Positions 34,438 to 41,767 of a stretch of 64,000 nt of DNA are shown here, piece by piece. The notes beneath the pieces are model-generated. The model was given only the letters and a program-made list of their open reading frames with translations. It searched no databases and was not told where the DNA came from. Both the position numbers and the translations under genes were made by a program. Source of the DNA: Sporosarcina sp. NCCP-2716 (lineage in GTDB: Bacteria; Bacillota; Bacilli; Bacillales_A; Planococcaceae); the NCBI RefSeq assembly GCF_023707985.1, contig NZ_BRCF01000008.1, forward strand, positions 1-64,000, in the 5' to 3' direction. Within the stretch, counting starts at the first letter, position 1, and each line of letters starts with the position of its first letter.

Positions 34438-35235
34438 TTGAAAAAAAGTGGAATGCTCAAGAGGATAGGGAGTACTTTAAGATTTTTATCGGAAGTTAAG
34501 AATCTCAAATATTATTGGAGTCAAGTTATAATTGTTATAATCCCAATAATACTTGTTATTTTCCCTAACTTACCAAGTGTTATCAAAAAATCTTGGGTTT
34601 CTGTCTCTATATTTATCATAGCAATGGGAATTACAGTAATATTTTCTTTGAAAATCCCTGAAAATTATTCAAAGAAAGAAAAAATAATAAGTGATTATGA
34701 AAATGAAATAGCTGGTTTGCGCTCTTTTTTGGAGAGTACTCCCGAACGAGTGATTAAGTCAATATTTAACTACTTAGGTTTTGGTTATGGTGAAAGGATA
34801 ACTGTCTATAGATACGAAAGTGCATATTTTGTGCCCGTGGGCAGGTATTCTAAAAATCTAGAGTTCAAAAAATTAGGGAGAGACCGATATGATTATACAG
34901 AAGGTTTCATTGGATTAGCATGGCAACAGGGTGAAATAGTTGTAGAAAATTTACCTGATCCAGAGAAACAAGCAAAGGGTTATATTAGAGAAGTTAATAC
35001 CCAATGTAAAATTGAAGAGGAAACTTTGAGCAGTATGTCAATGAAAAGCAGGAGTTATTATTGTATAAACCTCGATGATAATCATGAACCAATAGCTGTA
35101 ATAGTTTTTGAATCAATGAAACACGTACTGCCGAAAAATATAGACGAGATAAAAAAACTTATGGAGAGTTCAATTGGAAAATTAATAGTCGACGTAATAA
35201 ACATGAATATACCACCAGGAAAGGAGGGGGAGTAA
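34438..35235 (+). CDS. Two-TM membrane protein with GAF-like domain, Panacea partner
   Basis: 265 aa from TTG 34438 (GGGAGGT 7 bp upstream). Two membrane helices at about 27-44 and 53-71, a coiled segment at 78-98, then a 150-residue soluble region whose pattern (TVYRYESAYFVPVGRYSKN, GFIGLAWQQGEIVVENLPD, AVIVFES) resembles a GAF sensor domain. No exact family assigned. Very AT-rich (some lines below 30% G+C) inside a roughly 50% G+C phage. The next gene begins at the base after its stop. It may be the toxin or effector of a pair with the Panacea protein. Confidence 0.7.
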   Translation: MKKSGMLKRIGSTLRFLSEVKNLKYYWSQVIIVIIPIILVIFPNLPSVIKKSWVSVSIFIIAMGITVIFSLKIPENYSKKEKIISDYENEIAGLRSFLESTPERVIKSIFNYLGFGYGERITVYRYESAYFVPVGRYSKNLEFKKLGRDRYDYTEGFIGLAWQQGEIVVENLPDPEKQAKGYIREVNTQCKIEEETLSSMSMKSRSYYCINLDDNHEPIAVIVFESMKHVLPKNIDEIKKLMESSIGKLIVDVINMNIPPGKEGE

Positions 35236-35706
35236 GTGGTAAGAGTAAAATATATTCTTAGGTATTTTGCATCGTATTATCCTTATAAATCTGAGTTATC
35301 TAAAGCTAGAATAACTAAAATGGTTTATTTGGCAGATTGGTATTCTGCCAAGAAGTACGGTAAACAATTAACTAAGATAAATTGGTATTTTGACCACTAT
35401 GGCCCCTTTGTTTCTGATGTCTATGAGGAAGCTTTGAAAGATAAAGAATTAATAGTCAAAAAAGAACTCACAGCTTTCGGAAGTCCTAAAGAGACCATTT
35501 ATCTTAAAACAAATTCAGTAGACGATCTTAAACTTAATCGTATCTCGGAGAAAGAAGTAAAAATACTTAACGAGGTGATAGAGGACACGAAAATGTTTAA
35601 TTGGTCAGAGTTTATTGACTATGTTTATAACACGGAGCCAATTAAAAATTACAAGAGATATAACTATTTAGATTTAGAAAGGATAGCTAGTAAACTTGAA
35701 CATTAA
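35236..35706 (+). CDS. Panacea-domain (DUF4065/SocA-like) protein, putative antitoxin
   Basis: 156 aa from GTG 35236, directly after the stop of the membrane protein gene, with AAGGAGGGGG upstream. The Panacea signature is clear: ARITKMVYLADWYSAKKYGK, INWYFDHYGPFVSDVYEEAL, then a helical C-terminus. Panacea proteins (PanA, SocA, GepA) act as antitoxins for unrelated toxins or as proteolysis adaptors. AT-rich like its partner. Together they look like an acquired two-gene module between tail and lysis genes. Confidence 0.83.
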   Translation: MVRVKYILRYFASYYPYKSELSKARITKMVYLADWYSAKKYGKQLTKINWYFDHYGPFVSDVYEEALKDKELIVKKELTAFGSPKETIYLKTNSVDDLKLNRISEKEVKILNEVIEDTKMFNWSEFIDYVYNTEPIKNYKRYNYLDLERIASKLEH

Positions 35707-35765
35707 TATTCACTGTTACAAGTAAAACATGAAAAACAAAAATACTATTTCATTCAAGACCATCT

Positions 35766-35791
35766 GAGGGCACTTGCGCGTGCTCTTTTTT
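35766..35791 (+). terminator. Terminator after the Panacea module
   Basis: GAGGGCAC (35766-35773) pairs with GTGCTC (35780-35785) with a two-base bulge, followed by six T. It isolates the two-gene insert from the lysis genes. Confidence 0.7.
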
Positions 35792-35837
35792 AATACAGAC
35801 AAAAGGGGAGTGGCAACAATGAAGGGAGTTGAGGAAG

Positions 35838-36374
35838 GTGACGCGTTTGCAGGTGACCGGCTTTAAAAGTATCGGCGCATTAGTCGCCAGTTTTGCCATG
35901 TACATGCTGAACGTCATCAACGAGGCGGTCGTCGTTCTGTTTTTCTTCATGCTGTTGGACGTCATTACCGGTCTTTTGCGGTCCTATATCACTAAGTCGT
36001 GGGACAGCACGATCGGTTTCGCCGGTGTCGTGAAGAAGCTGGGCGTCTTTGTAATGATTGGCATGGCCGCGGCCATTGAATTCATGGTGATGTCGGTCGG
36101 CCAGGATTCGCACGGATTGGTGCTGCTCGGCGTCACGTCTTTCTTCATCGTGAATGAAGGTATCAGCATACTTGAAAATTGCGCACAGTTTGGGCTGCCG
36201 ATTCCGGCGGTCCTTTTTAATGCGCTCGAAAAGATGCACCGGGATCCGTCCGGCAAAGAGCAGCGGCTGATTCGTCATCCCATGCTGGACCGAATCGACA
36301 AGAAAGAGTTGCTGAAGGAGAACGAAGCGCTGCTCAACAAATTGAATCAGAAAGAGGAGGAGAAAGAGGAATGA
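35838..36374 (+). CDS. Phage holin (holin_4/TcdE-type)
   Basis: 178 aa from GTG 35838; TTG 35829 is in frame but overlaps the binding site. Three or four membrane segments (GALVASFAMYMLNVI, VVVLFFFMLLDVITGLL, LGVFVMIGMAAAIEFMVM, LVLLGVTSFFIVNEGISILEN) and a charged C-terminal tail. The block DVITGLLRSYI...S is typical of this holin family. A 15-codon ORF (35819-35866, ATG behind AAAAGGGGAG) overlaps its start and may regulate translation. Confidence 0.85.
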   Translation: MTRLQVTGFKSIGALVASFAMYMLNVINEAVVVLFFFMLLDVITGLLRSYITKSWDSTIGFAGVVKKLGVFVMIGMAAAIEFMVMSVGQDSHGLVLLGVTSFFIVNEGISILENCAQFGLPIPAVLFNALEKMHRDPSGKEQRLIRHPMLDRIDKKELLKENEALLNKLNQKEEEKEE

Positions 36375-36637
36375 CAGATGTATTGATTTTTGCCACCATC
36401 CTGGCGCCCATCATCCTGGCCGTCACGGAGCTTTTCAAACGCACACTCGACCTGCCGAAGAAGGTGATCCCTGCGATCGCTTTTGCGGTAGGTCTTTTCA
36501 TTGGATTCGCAGCATCGCCGTTTACGGACTTGGATATCGTCCTCCGGCTATGGTCCGGCGGATTGGCCGGCCTGGCAGCAACGGGACTCTTCGAACTTGG
36601 CACACCAACTGAAGGTACTACGAAAGGGGATAAATAA
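36371..36637 (+). CDS. Second holin-like protein
   Basis: 88 aa, overlapping the first holin gene by 4 bp. Two to three membrane segments (LIFATILAPIILAVTEL, VIPAIAFAVGLFIGFAA, LAGLAATGLFELG) and a polar tail. Similar small proteins accompany holins next to amidases and may be holin partners or antiholins. Confidence 0.75.
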   Translation: MTDVLIFATILAPIILAVTELFKRTLDLPKKVIPAIAFAVGLFIGFAASPFTDLDIVLRLWSGGLAGLAATGLFELGTPTEGTTKGDK

Positions 36638-36639
36638 TC

Positions 36640-37440
36640 ATGGCTAAAATTTTCATTGATCCAGGACACGGCGCACACGACCCGGGAGCGATCGGCAAGA
36701 AATCGAAGGAGAAAGACAACGTACTGAAAGTCGGCCTGCGTCTGAAAACACTGCTCGAAGCTGCTGGCCATATCGTCAAGATGTCGCGATCGACAGACGT
36801 CTTCATTCCGCTGTCTACCCGCGCCAGCATGGCGAACAGCTGGGGCGCCGACTACTTTGTCAGCCTGCACAACAACTCGGCTACAGCTGCGGCGTCGGGC
36901 TTCGAGACGTTCATCCACAGCGGCCCTGTCCAATCTAAGACGTCCGGTTTCCAAGCTGCCATCCACAAGGCGATCGCTGCCCATATCAGCATCAAGGACC
37001 GCGGCCAGAAGCGTGCCAACTACGCTGTCCTCCGGGAGACACGAATGCCGGCCGTCCTGATTGAGTATGCGTTCATTTCAAATTCATCGGACGAGGACAT
37101 CCTCATCAATAAAGTCGAGCAGCTGGCACAGTGGACGGCAGAGGGTATCACGGCTTATGCCGGCGGATCTGTTAAGCCTGCAGCCACAAAGCCGATACCG
37201 GCCAAGCCTGCTCCTGCAGCACCGCAGACATCGGCTGCAGAGGAACTGTACAAGCCGTCAGCTTCTGCCATGGTCAATTCGACTGCTACTGTCTTGCGCC
37301 GGCTGGAAAACAAAGCTGATCAGCCGCTGGATCCTGTGTGGAGGGAGAAGCTGCTGGCAGGTGAGATGACCGTCTCGGATGCCATTGGTGCCATCTATGT
37401 CGCGCTAGATCGCGGCCATATCGTCGGCAAACCTGAATAA
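36640..37440 (+). CDS. Endolysin: N-acetylmuramoyl-L-alanine amidase (Amidase_3)
   Basis: 266 aa. The catalytic domain spans 1-175: zinc ligands H10 (DPGHGAHDPGA), E24 and H77 (SLHNNS), catalytic E142 (VLIEYAFISN). A Pro/Ala-rich linker at about 182-205 leads to a C-terminal wall-binding domain (about 206-266) with no repeat I recognise. No signal peptide, so it relies on the holins. It cleaves peptidoglycan at host lysis. Confidence 0.93.
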   Translation: MAKIFIDPGHGAHDPGAIGKKSKEKDNVLKVGLRLKTLLEAAGHIVKMSRSTDVFIPLSTRASMANSWGADYFVSLHNNSATAAASGFETFIHSGPVQSKTSGFQAAIHKAIAAHISIKDRGQKRANYAVLRETRMPAVLIEYAFISNSSDEDILINKVEQLAQWTAEGITAYAGGSVKPAATKPIPAKPAPAAPQTSAAEELYKPSASAMVNSTATVLRRLENKADQPLDPVWREKLLAGEMTVSDAIGAIYVALDRGHIVGKPE

Positions 37441-37443
37441 CGG

Positions 37444-37483
37444 AAAAGCCCTCCTATCCATTGCGGACGGGAGGGCTTTTTTT
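37444..37483 (+). terminator. Terminator after the endolysin gene
   Basis: AAAAGCCCTCC (37444-37454) pairs with GGAGGGCTTTT around 37470-37480, ending in seven T. It closes the late operon. Confidence 0.85.
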
Positions 37484-37589
37484 GTTGCGCAATAAACAGT
37501 CATCTATTGTATAGGATCATGATTAACCAAAACAGAAGGAAATAAACCGAAAGGCGACTTCTCCTAATTGAGCGGTCGTTTTTTGATGA

Positions 37590-37799
37590 TTAAAATTTGC
37601 GTCCATCCTCTAATACAAAGTGCGCTTCGTATTTGGCTCCAAGCGATTCAGCGATATCCTTAAGTTCATTTTCACTGAAATTGTCGCGTTTCAATTTGTT
37701 CGAGAGATTGGATTGTGAAGTTCCAATCATCTCAGCAAGTTTTGAAGCAGTTACTTCACGTTCAACCATTAACAACTTTATCTTCTTCGCCATTCCCAT
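37590..37799 (-). CDS. XRE-family repressor at the right end
   Basis: 69 aa from ATG 37799 (AAGGTGG upstream on the - strand). One helix-turn-helix (VTASKLAEMIGTSQSNLSNKL) covering most of the protein. It is divergent from the winged-helix gene at 37975, with two CACT-N4-AGTG palindromes and promoters between them. It probably represses both. It resembles small regulators that are common on plasmids and phages. Confidence 0.8.
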   Translation of the reverse strand: MGMAKKIKLLMVEREVTASKLAEMIGTSQSNLSNKLKRDNFSENELKDIAESLGAKYEAHFVLEDGRKF

Positions 37800-37872
37800 A
37801 CGTTCAACACCACCTTATATGTTATATTATCACTATTATACACCTTGCTTTCACTAAAACAAACAACAATTA

Positions 37873-37884
37873 CACTATAAAGTG
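37873..37884 (+). promoter_or_regulatory. Right-end operator A
   Basis: CACT-ATAA-AGTG palindrome upstream of the rightward -35 box. The - strand promoter of the XRE gene (TTTGTT, 17 bp, TATAAT) lies just to its left. Confidence 0.6.
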
Positions 37885-37893
37885 AATTTATTG

Positions 37894-37922
37894 TTTACAA
37901 TATCACTTATTCAATGTATATT
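37894..37922 (+). promoter_or_regulatory. Promoter of the right-end winged-helix gene
   Basis: TTTACA (37894-37899), 17-bp spacer, TATATT (37917-37922). It is bracketed by operators A and B, whose starts are 73 bp apart. Confidence 0.7.
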
Positions 37923-37945
37923 GTTGTTAACGGGTGAAAATATTT

Positions 37946-37957
37946 CACTGAAAAGTG
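37946..37957 (+). promoter_or_regulatory. Right-end operator B
   Basis: CACT-GAAA-AGTG palindrome between the transcription start and the ribosome binding site of the 37975 gene. Binding here would act as a roadblock. Confidence 0.6.
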
Positions 37958-37974
37958 TAAGCGAGGTGAAAATG

Positions 37975-38823
37975 ATGGCGTTTGAATACTTGGCAGCATA
38001 CAAGACGTTTGAAAGCGTAGCAGAGATGGACAAGAGTGTGGAGGACCATATTTCCGCACATTACTATGACCTAACAGATTCAGAGCGCGCCGTTGTTTTC
38101 ACAATCGCTTCCCGTTCGCTCATGTATCCAGGTGCAAGCCACCTGAAGGCAGCTACTATTGCCGAAACATTGGAGATCAGCACCAAGACAGTCTACCGAT
38201 CCATTAAGCGGCTGGCCGAGCTGGGTATCATCGAGAAGGTCCCTGGAACAAAGTTGAACGGCATCAAGGGGGCAAGCATTTACAAGATTCTACCTTTCGA
38301 TTGTAATGTCCCAACGGAAGTGTCTCAACGGGTAACAGAGGATGAAGCCAGCAACGACGCGGCCCATCCTCCACAATCCGAAAACCAATCATTTAGTTCT
38401 TTTAATCACTTAAGTTCTAAACAAGCAAGTAATATTATAAGCGCCGGGGAAGAATTGGTTTTAAAGGCTGAAAAGAAAAAGGAATTCATGAATGAGTTGC
38501 AAGTTATGTTGTTCGACTTCCTCCACAGTTTGCCGATGTGCGATGAGCTGAAGGACCAATTGCATAATGTAGTATTGGCGTCTCGCCTGAATGACACCAG
38601 AGATTTTGTACGCGCTAAAAATGTCATGCTGAATATCGTGCGTGATATTCATGACGGCGTGCTTACGGTGACCAGCACGTTACGTGCAGTCTTCTCAGGA
38701 GCGTTCAGCAAAGCGGAAGAGCGCGCAGGCAGTTTGGTATCCGGCAGGTACGTCAGCGTAGTAGACAAGCCGCGAGCTGTAAAACCGGCACCGTTTTATA
38801 ACTGGCTGGAGGATCGCGGGTAA
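37975..38823 (+). CDS. Winged-helix replication/regulatory protein
   Basis: 282 aa from ATG 37975 (an adjacent ATG is at 37972), with GCGAGGTG upstream. Residues 30-115 form a winged helix (ERAVVFTIASRSLMYPGASHLKAATIAETLEISTKTVYRSIKRL in sections), like plasmid and phage replication initiator or HTH proteins. The linker at about 120-155 is polar and the C-terminal half is helical. It is placed outside the late operon and is tightly controlled, which suggests a role in lysogeny or in replication after excision. Exact function not recognised. Confidence 0.7.
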   Translation: MAFEYLAAYKTFESVAEMDKSVEDHISAHYYDLTDSERAVVFTIASRSLMYPGASHLKAATIAETLEISTKTVYRSIKRLAELGIIEKVPGTKLNGIKGASIYKILPFDCNVPTEVSQRVTEDEASNDAAHPPQSENQSFSSFNHLSSKQASNIISAGEELVLKAEKKKEFMNELQVMLFDFLHSLPMCDELKDQLHNVVLASRLNDTRDFVRAKNVMLNIVRDIHDGVLTVTSTLRAVFSGAFSKAEERAGSLVSGRYVSVVDKPRAVKPAPFYNWLEDRG

Positions 38824-38837
38824 GCTAAATAGAAGAA

Positions 38838-38865
38838 AACAAAAAAGAGAGCGCAAGGCTCTCTT
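38838..38865 (-). terminator. Bidirectional hairpin at the prophage right end
   Basis: AAGAGAGC (38845-38852) pairs with GCTCTCTT (38858-38865). An A-rich stretch to the left makes it a good terminator for leftward transcription entering from the host side; it is weaker rightward. Confidence 0.65.
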
Positions 38866-38882
38866 CATACACAGGGTAAGTC

Positions 38883-38901
38883 TTTACACAAATTTTACAC
38901 A
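38883..38901 (+). other. Candidate integrase arm sites, right end
   Basis: TTTACACA at 38883-38890 and 38894-38901, 11 bp apart, the same direction and spacing as the left-end pair at 2266-2284. It lies 51 bp inside the attR core. Confidence 0.55.
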
Positions 38902-38952
38902 AGGGGATTCCAAACCCTTGATATGACAAGGCTGAACAAGGTATAATCGAAA

Positions 38953-38967
38953 CCGGCCTCGGGTATC
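38953..38967 (+). other. attR core
   Basis: 15-bp copy of the tRNA-Leu 3' end (CCGGCCTCGGGTATC). Sequence to the right is the original continuation of the host tRNA operon. Confidence 0.9.
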
Positions 38968-38973
38968 TACGAA

Positions 38974-38999
38974 AGGACAACTTCGGTTGTTCTTTTTTT
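38974..38999 (+). terminator. Displaced terminator of the tRNA operon
   Basis: AGGACAAC (38974-38981), UUCG-type loop TTCG, GTTGTTCT (38986-38993), seven T. Before integration it would have lain a few bases after tRNA-Leu. It is now stranded 36.8 kb away beyond attR. Confidence 0.85.
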
Positions 39000-39056
39000 G
39001 TTTCGTCCGCCGATCTTCAAAAACCCATCTGCTCGTCAGAACAGATGGGGCGTCAG

Positions 39057-39776
39057 TCAGTCGGTCAGCTGCTGGCTTGATGACACCGGCAGTTGGATAG
39101 AAGGGTCTGCCGCTTCCAGAACATACGCGGCAGCGTCCCCTCCGTTTATACTGGTGAACATGCTGCCGCATGCTTCCGTCAGACGCTTCGCCTCGTCAAC
39201 CGGCAGGGAAGGGCGCAGGTAGAGGACGTGCAGGATCTCTTTCGTCTCCTCTGTAATTGCGCTCCGTACCGAGTCGACATACGGACTGCCGAACGGGCTG
39301 TACTGGTCTTTCAGGATGAGCAGTCCGTTCAGTGAGTTATAGCGGCCGTTCAGTCCATCGTATCCTTCCTCAGGCCGGCTGATGGTCACCTGGACATCCC
39401 CGACGAGTTTGCTGGCGTCATACATGCCGGTCGGAATGCCGTATTGCAGGCTGAATAGCGTGTTCAGGTCAATGGCGCTTGAGTGACTTTCCAAGTACTC
39501 CTGTTTTCGGATCCGACGATACAGGGATTCGACAGAGGAGCGATAACGACCTGGATCGGCACCGAAGGCTTTCCAGATGGCCCGCCATTCCTGTATGCCC
39601 TGGATGTCCGTCAGCTGCCGTTCCTCCAGTTCGAAGAAGAGCTGCTCCTGGAAGAGCTGGAGACGGCCTTTCAGCATCTGGGGAGATTCCGATACGGTTG
39701 TTTTGTTATAATGGATGATACCTAATTTAAAGTCGGGAATCGCGTCAATGATGGGCGCGGTCAGTTCGATTTTCAT
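39057..39776 (-). CDS. B3/B4 tRNA-binding domain protein
   Basis: 239 aa, ATG 39776 with AAGGTGAT upstream. Matches the stand-alone B3/B4 domain family related to the phenylalanyl-tRNA synthetase beta subunit editing region: RAIWKAFGADPGRYRSSVESLYRRI, YDASKL, then a NGRYNSLNGLLILKDQYSPFGSP block. Such proteins may hydrolyse mischarged tRNA; no direct proof here. It is the first host gene after the prophage and is divergent from queG. The - strand terminator at 38838 lies beyond its end. Confidence 0.8.
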   Translation of the reverse strand: MKIELTAPIIDAIPDFKLGIIHYNKTTVSESPQMLKGRLQLFQEQLFFELEERQLTDIQGIQEWRAIWKAFGADPGRYRSSVESLYRRIRKQEYLESHSSAIDLNTLFSLQYGIPTGMYDASKLVGDVQVTISRPEEGYDGLNGRYNSLNGLLILKDQYSPFGSPYVDSVRSAITEETKEILHVLYLRPSLPVDEAKRLTEACGSMFTSINGGDAAAYVLEAADPSIQLPVSSSQQLTD

Positions 39777-39831
39777 GGAATCACCTTGTTCCTATTTTTT
39801 CTCAAGCTTATCATAAGGGAGGCGGCAACTG

Positions 39832-40986
39832 GTGAATATCGCTCAACTGCAGCGTGACGTAGTCGCATATGCATCTGACATCGGCATCGATAAAATCGGG
39901 TTTACGACGGCCGCCCCTTTCCTCGAATTGAAAAACCGTCTGAAGCGGCAGCAGGAACTGCGCTATCAGTCGGGATTCGAGGAGCCGGACCTCGACAAGC
40001 GGACGACTCCGGCGCTGCTGCTGGACCGGGCAGAGAGCATCATTTCGATTGCCATCGCCTATCCTTCCAAAATGCAGGATGCACCGAAAGGGAAGAGGGG
40101 GGAACGGCGCGGTATGTTCTGCCGGGCTTCTTGGGGAACTGACTACCATACTGTCTTACGGGAAAAGCTGGCACTGCTTGAAACCTTCCTGTTGGAACGT
40201 GTTCCTGATGCGAAGATGCGATCGATGGTGGATACCGGTGAATTGGCGGACCGGGCTGTCGCAGAACGTGCCGGAATCGGCTGGTCGGCAAAGAATTGTT
40301 CAATCATCACACCGGAATTCGGTTCGTATGTCTACCTGGGTGAGATGATCACCAACGTGCCGTTCGCACCTGACGTACCGATGGAAGATCAATGCGGCGA
40401 TTGTACGCTCTGTCTCGACGCCTGCCCGACAGGCGCGCTGATCCAGGGCGGCCAGCTGAACGCCCAGCGCTGTATCGCATTCCTAACGCAGTCGAAGCAG
40501 CCCATGCCGGATGAGTTCCGGAAAGAGATCGGCAACCGGGTCTACGGCTGTGATACATGCCAGACCGTCTGTCCGAAGAACAAACGTAAGTACAACCTGG
40601 AACAGCCTGCCTTCACGCCTGAACCGGAACTCGTGAAACCGCTCCTCCAGCCGCTTTTGAAATTGTCGAACCGGCAGTTCAAGGAAACATTCGGGCATAT
40701 GTCCGGTTCCTGGCGAGGGAAGAATCCGATCCAGCGCAATGCGATCCTGGCACTGGCGCATTTCAAAGAAACCGAAGCAGTTCCGGAACTTGCTGAATTG
40801 CTGAATTCAGATCCGCGCCCGATGATCCGCGGGACGGCTGCCTGGGCGCTTGGTGAGATTGGCACAGTTGCAGGGCGCGAGGCGCTCAGACAGGCGCTTG
40901 CAGCGGAAACTGATACGGAAGTTAAGGCGGAAATTGTGAAGGCGTCCGGGAAACTGGATGGAACTACTGAAAAGGAAGTGGACTAA
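39832..40986 (+). CDS. queG: Epoxyqueuosine reductase QueG
   Basis: 384 aa from GTG 39832 (GGGAGG upstream). It catalyses the last step of queuosine synthesis in the wobble position of GUN tRNAs, using cobalamin and two 4Fe-4S clusters. Cluster cysteines: C188, C191, C194, C198 and C240, C243, C247; conserved D134. HEAT-like repeats at the C-terminus (about 300-375) bind tRNA. Overlaps trmL by one base, so two wobble-modification enzymes share an operon. Same order as yhbA-cspR in B. subtilis. Confidence 0.95.
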   Translation: MNIAQLQRDVVAYASDIGIDKIGFTTAAPFLELKNRLKRQQELRYQSGFEEPDLDKRTTPALLLDRAESIISIAIAYPSKMQDAPKGKRGERRGMFCRASWGTDYHTVLREKLALLETFLLERVPDAKMRSMVDTGELADRAVAERAGIGWSAKNCSIITPEFGSYVYLGEMITNVPFAPDVPMEDQCGDCTLCLDACPTGALIQGGQLNAQRCIAFLTQSKQPMPDEFRKEIGNRVYGCDTCQTVCPKNKRKYNLEQPAFTPEPELVKPLLQPLLKLSNRQFKETFGHMSGSWRGKNPIQRNAILALAHFKETEAVPELAELLNSDPRPMIRGTAAWALGEIGTVAGREALRQALAAETDTEVKAEIVKASGKLDGTTEKEVD

Positions 40987-41459
40987 TGACGATACACGTT
41001 GCATTATTTGAACCGCTCATACCTGCGAACACCGGCAATATTGCCCGTACATGTGCGGGAACCGGAACGAAACTCCATCTGATCGAGCCACTCGGGTTCT
41101 CGACAGACGATAAGATGCTGAAGAGGGCCGGCCTGGATTACTGGGAGCATGTCGACATTACATACCACGCCTCCATCGATGCGATGTTCGGGAAGTATGA
41201 GGATGCTGAATTTTATTTCATCACGAAATTCGGCAAGCAGACGTACTCCGACTTCGATTTTGCGGACAGCGCGAAAGACATCTTTTTCGTGTTCGGGAAA
41301 GAGACGACCGGACTGCCGGACGACGTGACGGCAGCCCATCCGGATACGTGTCTGCGCATCCCGATGAACGACCATATCCGGTCGCTGAACCTCTCCAATA
41401 CGGCGGCGATCCTCGTTTACGAGGCACTCCGCCAGCAGGGATTTCCGGCGTTACACTAA
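40986..41459 (+). CDS. trmL: tRNA (cytidine/uridine-34-2'-O)-methyltransferase TrmL
   Basis: 157 aa SpoU/SPOUT methyltransferase. Conserved motifs: PANTGNIARTCAGTG (motif 1), LVFGKETTGLP-like FVFGKETTGLP (motif 2), and RIPM...RSLNLSNTAAILVYEALRQ (motif 3, trefoil knot). It methylates the wobble ribose in tRNA-Leu species with S-adenosylmethionine. Coupled to queG; a strong terminator follows. Confidence 0.95.
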   Translation: MTIHVALFEPLIPANTGNIARTCAGTGTKLHLIEPLGFSTDDKMLKRAGLDYWEHVDITYHASIDAMFGKYEDAEFYFITKFGKQTYSDFDFADSAKDIFFVFGKETTGLPDDVTAAHPDTCLRIPMNDHIRSLNLSNTAAILVYEALRQQGFPALH

Positions 41460-41494
41460 AAAAAGATGCAGCCCGCGGGCTGCATCTTTTTTTA
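41459..41494 (+). terminator. Terminator after queG-trmL (bidirectional)
   Basis: Perfect palindrome around AGATGCAGCCCGCGGGCTGC (41464-41487), flanked by A5 and T7. Confidence 0.88.
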
Positions 41495-41497
41495 GTA

Positions 41498-41593
41498 TTA
41501 TTTTTTCACTTTGCCCGGCTTGTCTTCATAACCGCCAGTGAAGATTGCGGAAAGGAATGCGAAGCAGACACCCATGATTAAGATGAGTCTCAT
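41498..41593 (-). CDS. 31-aa membrane peptide
   Basis: ATG 41593 with AGGAGGG upstream on the - strand. One hydrophobic helix (LILIMGVCFAFLSAIFTG) and a Lys/Glu C-terminus. The strong binding site and the terminator at its end support a real small gene. Function unknown. Confidence 0.55.
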   Translation of the reverse strand: MRLILIMGVCFAFLSAIFTGGYEDKPGKVKK

Positions 41594-41767
41594 TAGATAC
41601 CCTCCTGTTGAATCACTTGTACTTTCCTCATTATACCGGAACAGCGGGCAAAAAGAAATGACCGGCTTAATTATTTGTGACATGATACCGACAAATCGCC
41701 GGCATAATCGTTTTCAGGCAGCGCCTTCAATGGTAGCATATGGAGGAGACGATAAGGAGGAATGATG

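Larger units (their letters stand above)
2128..38967. mobile_element. Siphovirus-type prophage, about 36.8 kb
   Basis: Bounded by a 15-bp direct repeat (2128-2142 and 38953-38967) overlapping the 3' end of tRNA-Leu, with the integrase gene directly inside the left end. It carries all expected modules in order: integration and immunity, early and replication, packaging and head (HNH, TerS, TerL, HK97-type portal, protease and capsid), tail, cell lysis, and a right-end regulatory pair. No essential structural gene looks broken, so it may be inducible. Flanking genes are typical host genes. Confidence 0.95.

Noticed and set aside
2128..38967. CRISPR array or diversity-generating retroelement in the prophage
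   Set aside because: No regularly spaced short repeats with unique spacers and no reverse transcriptase were seen; the only regular repeats are coding units in the tape measure gene.
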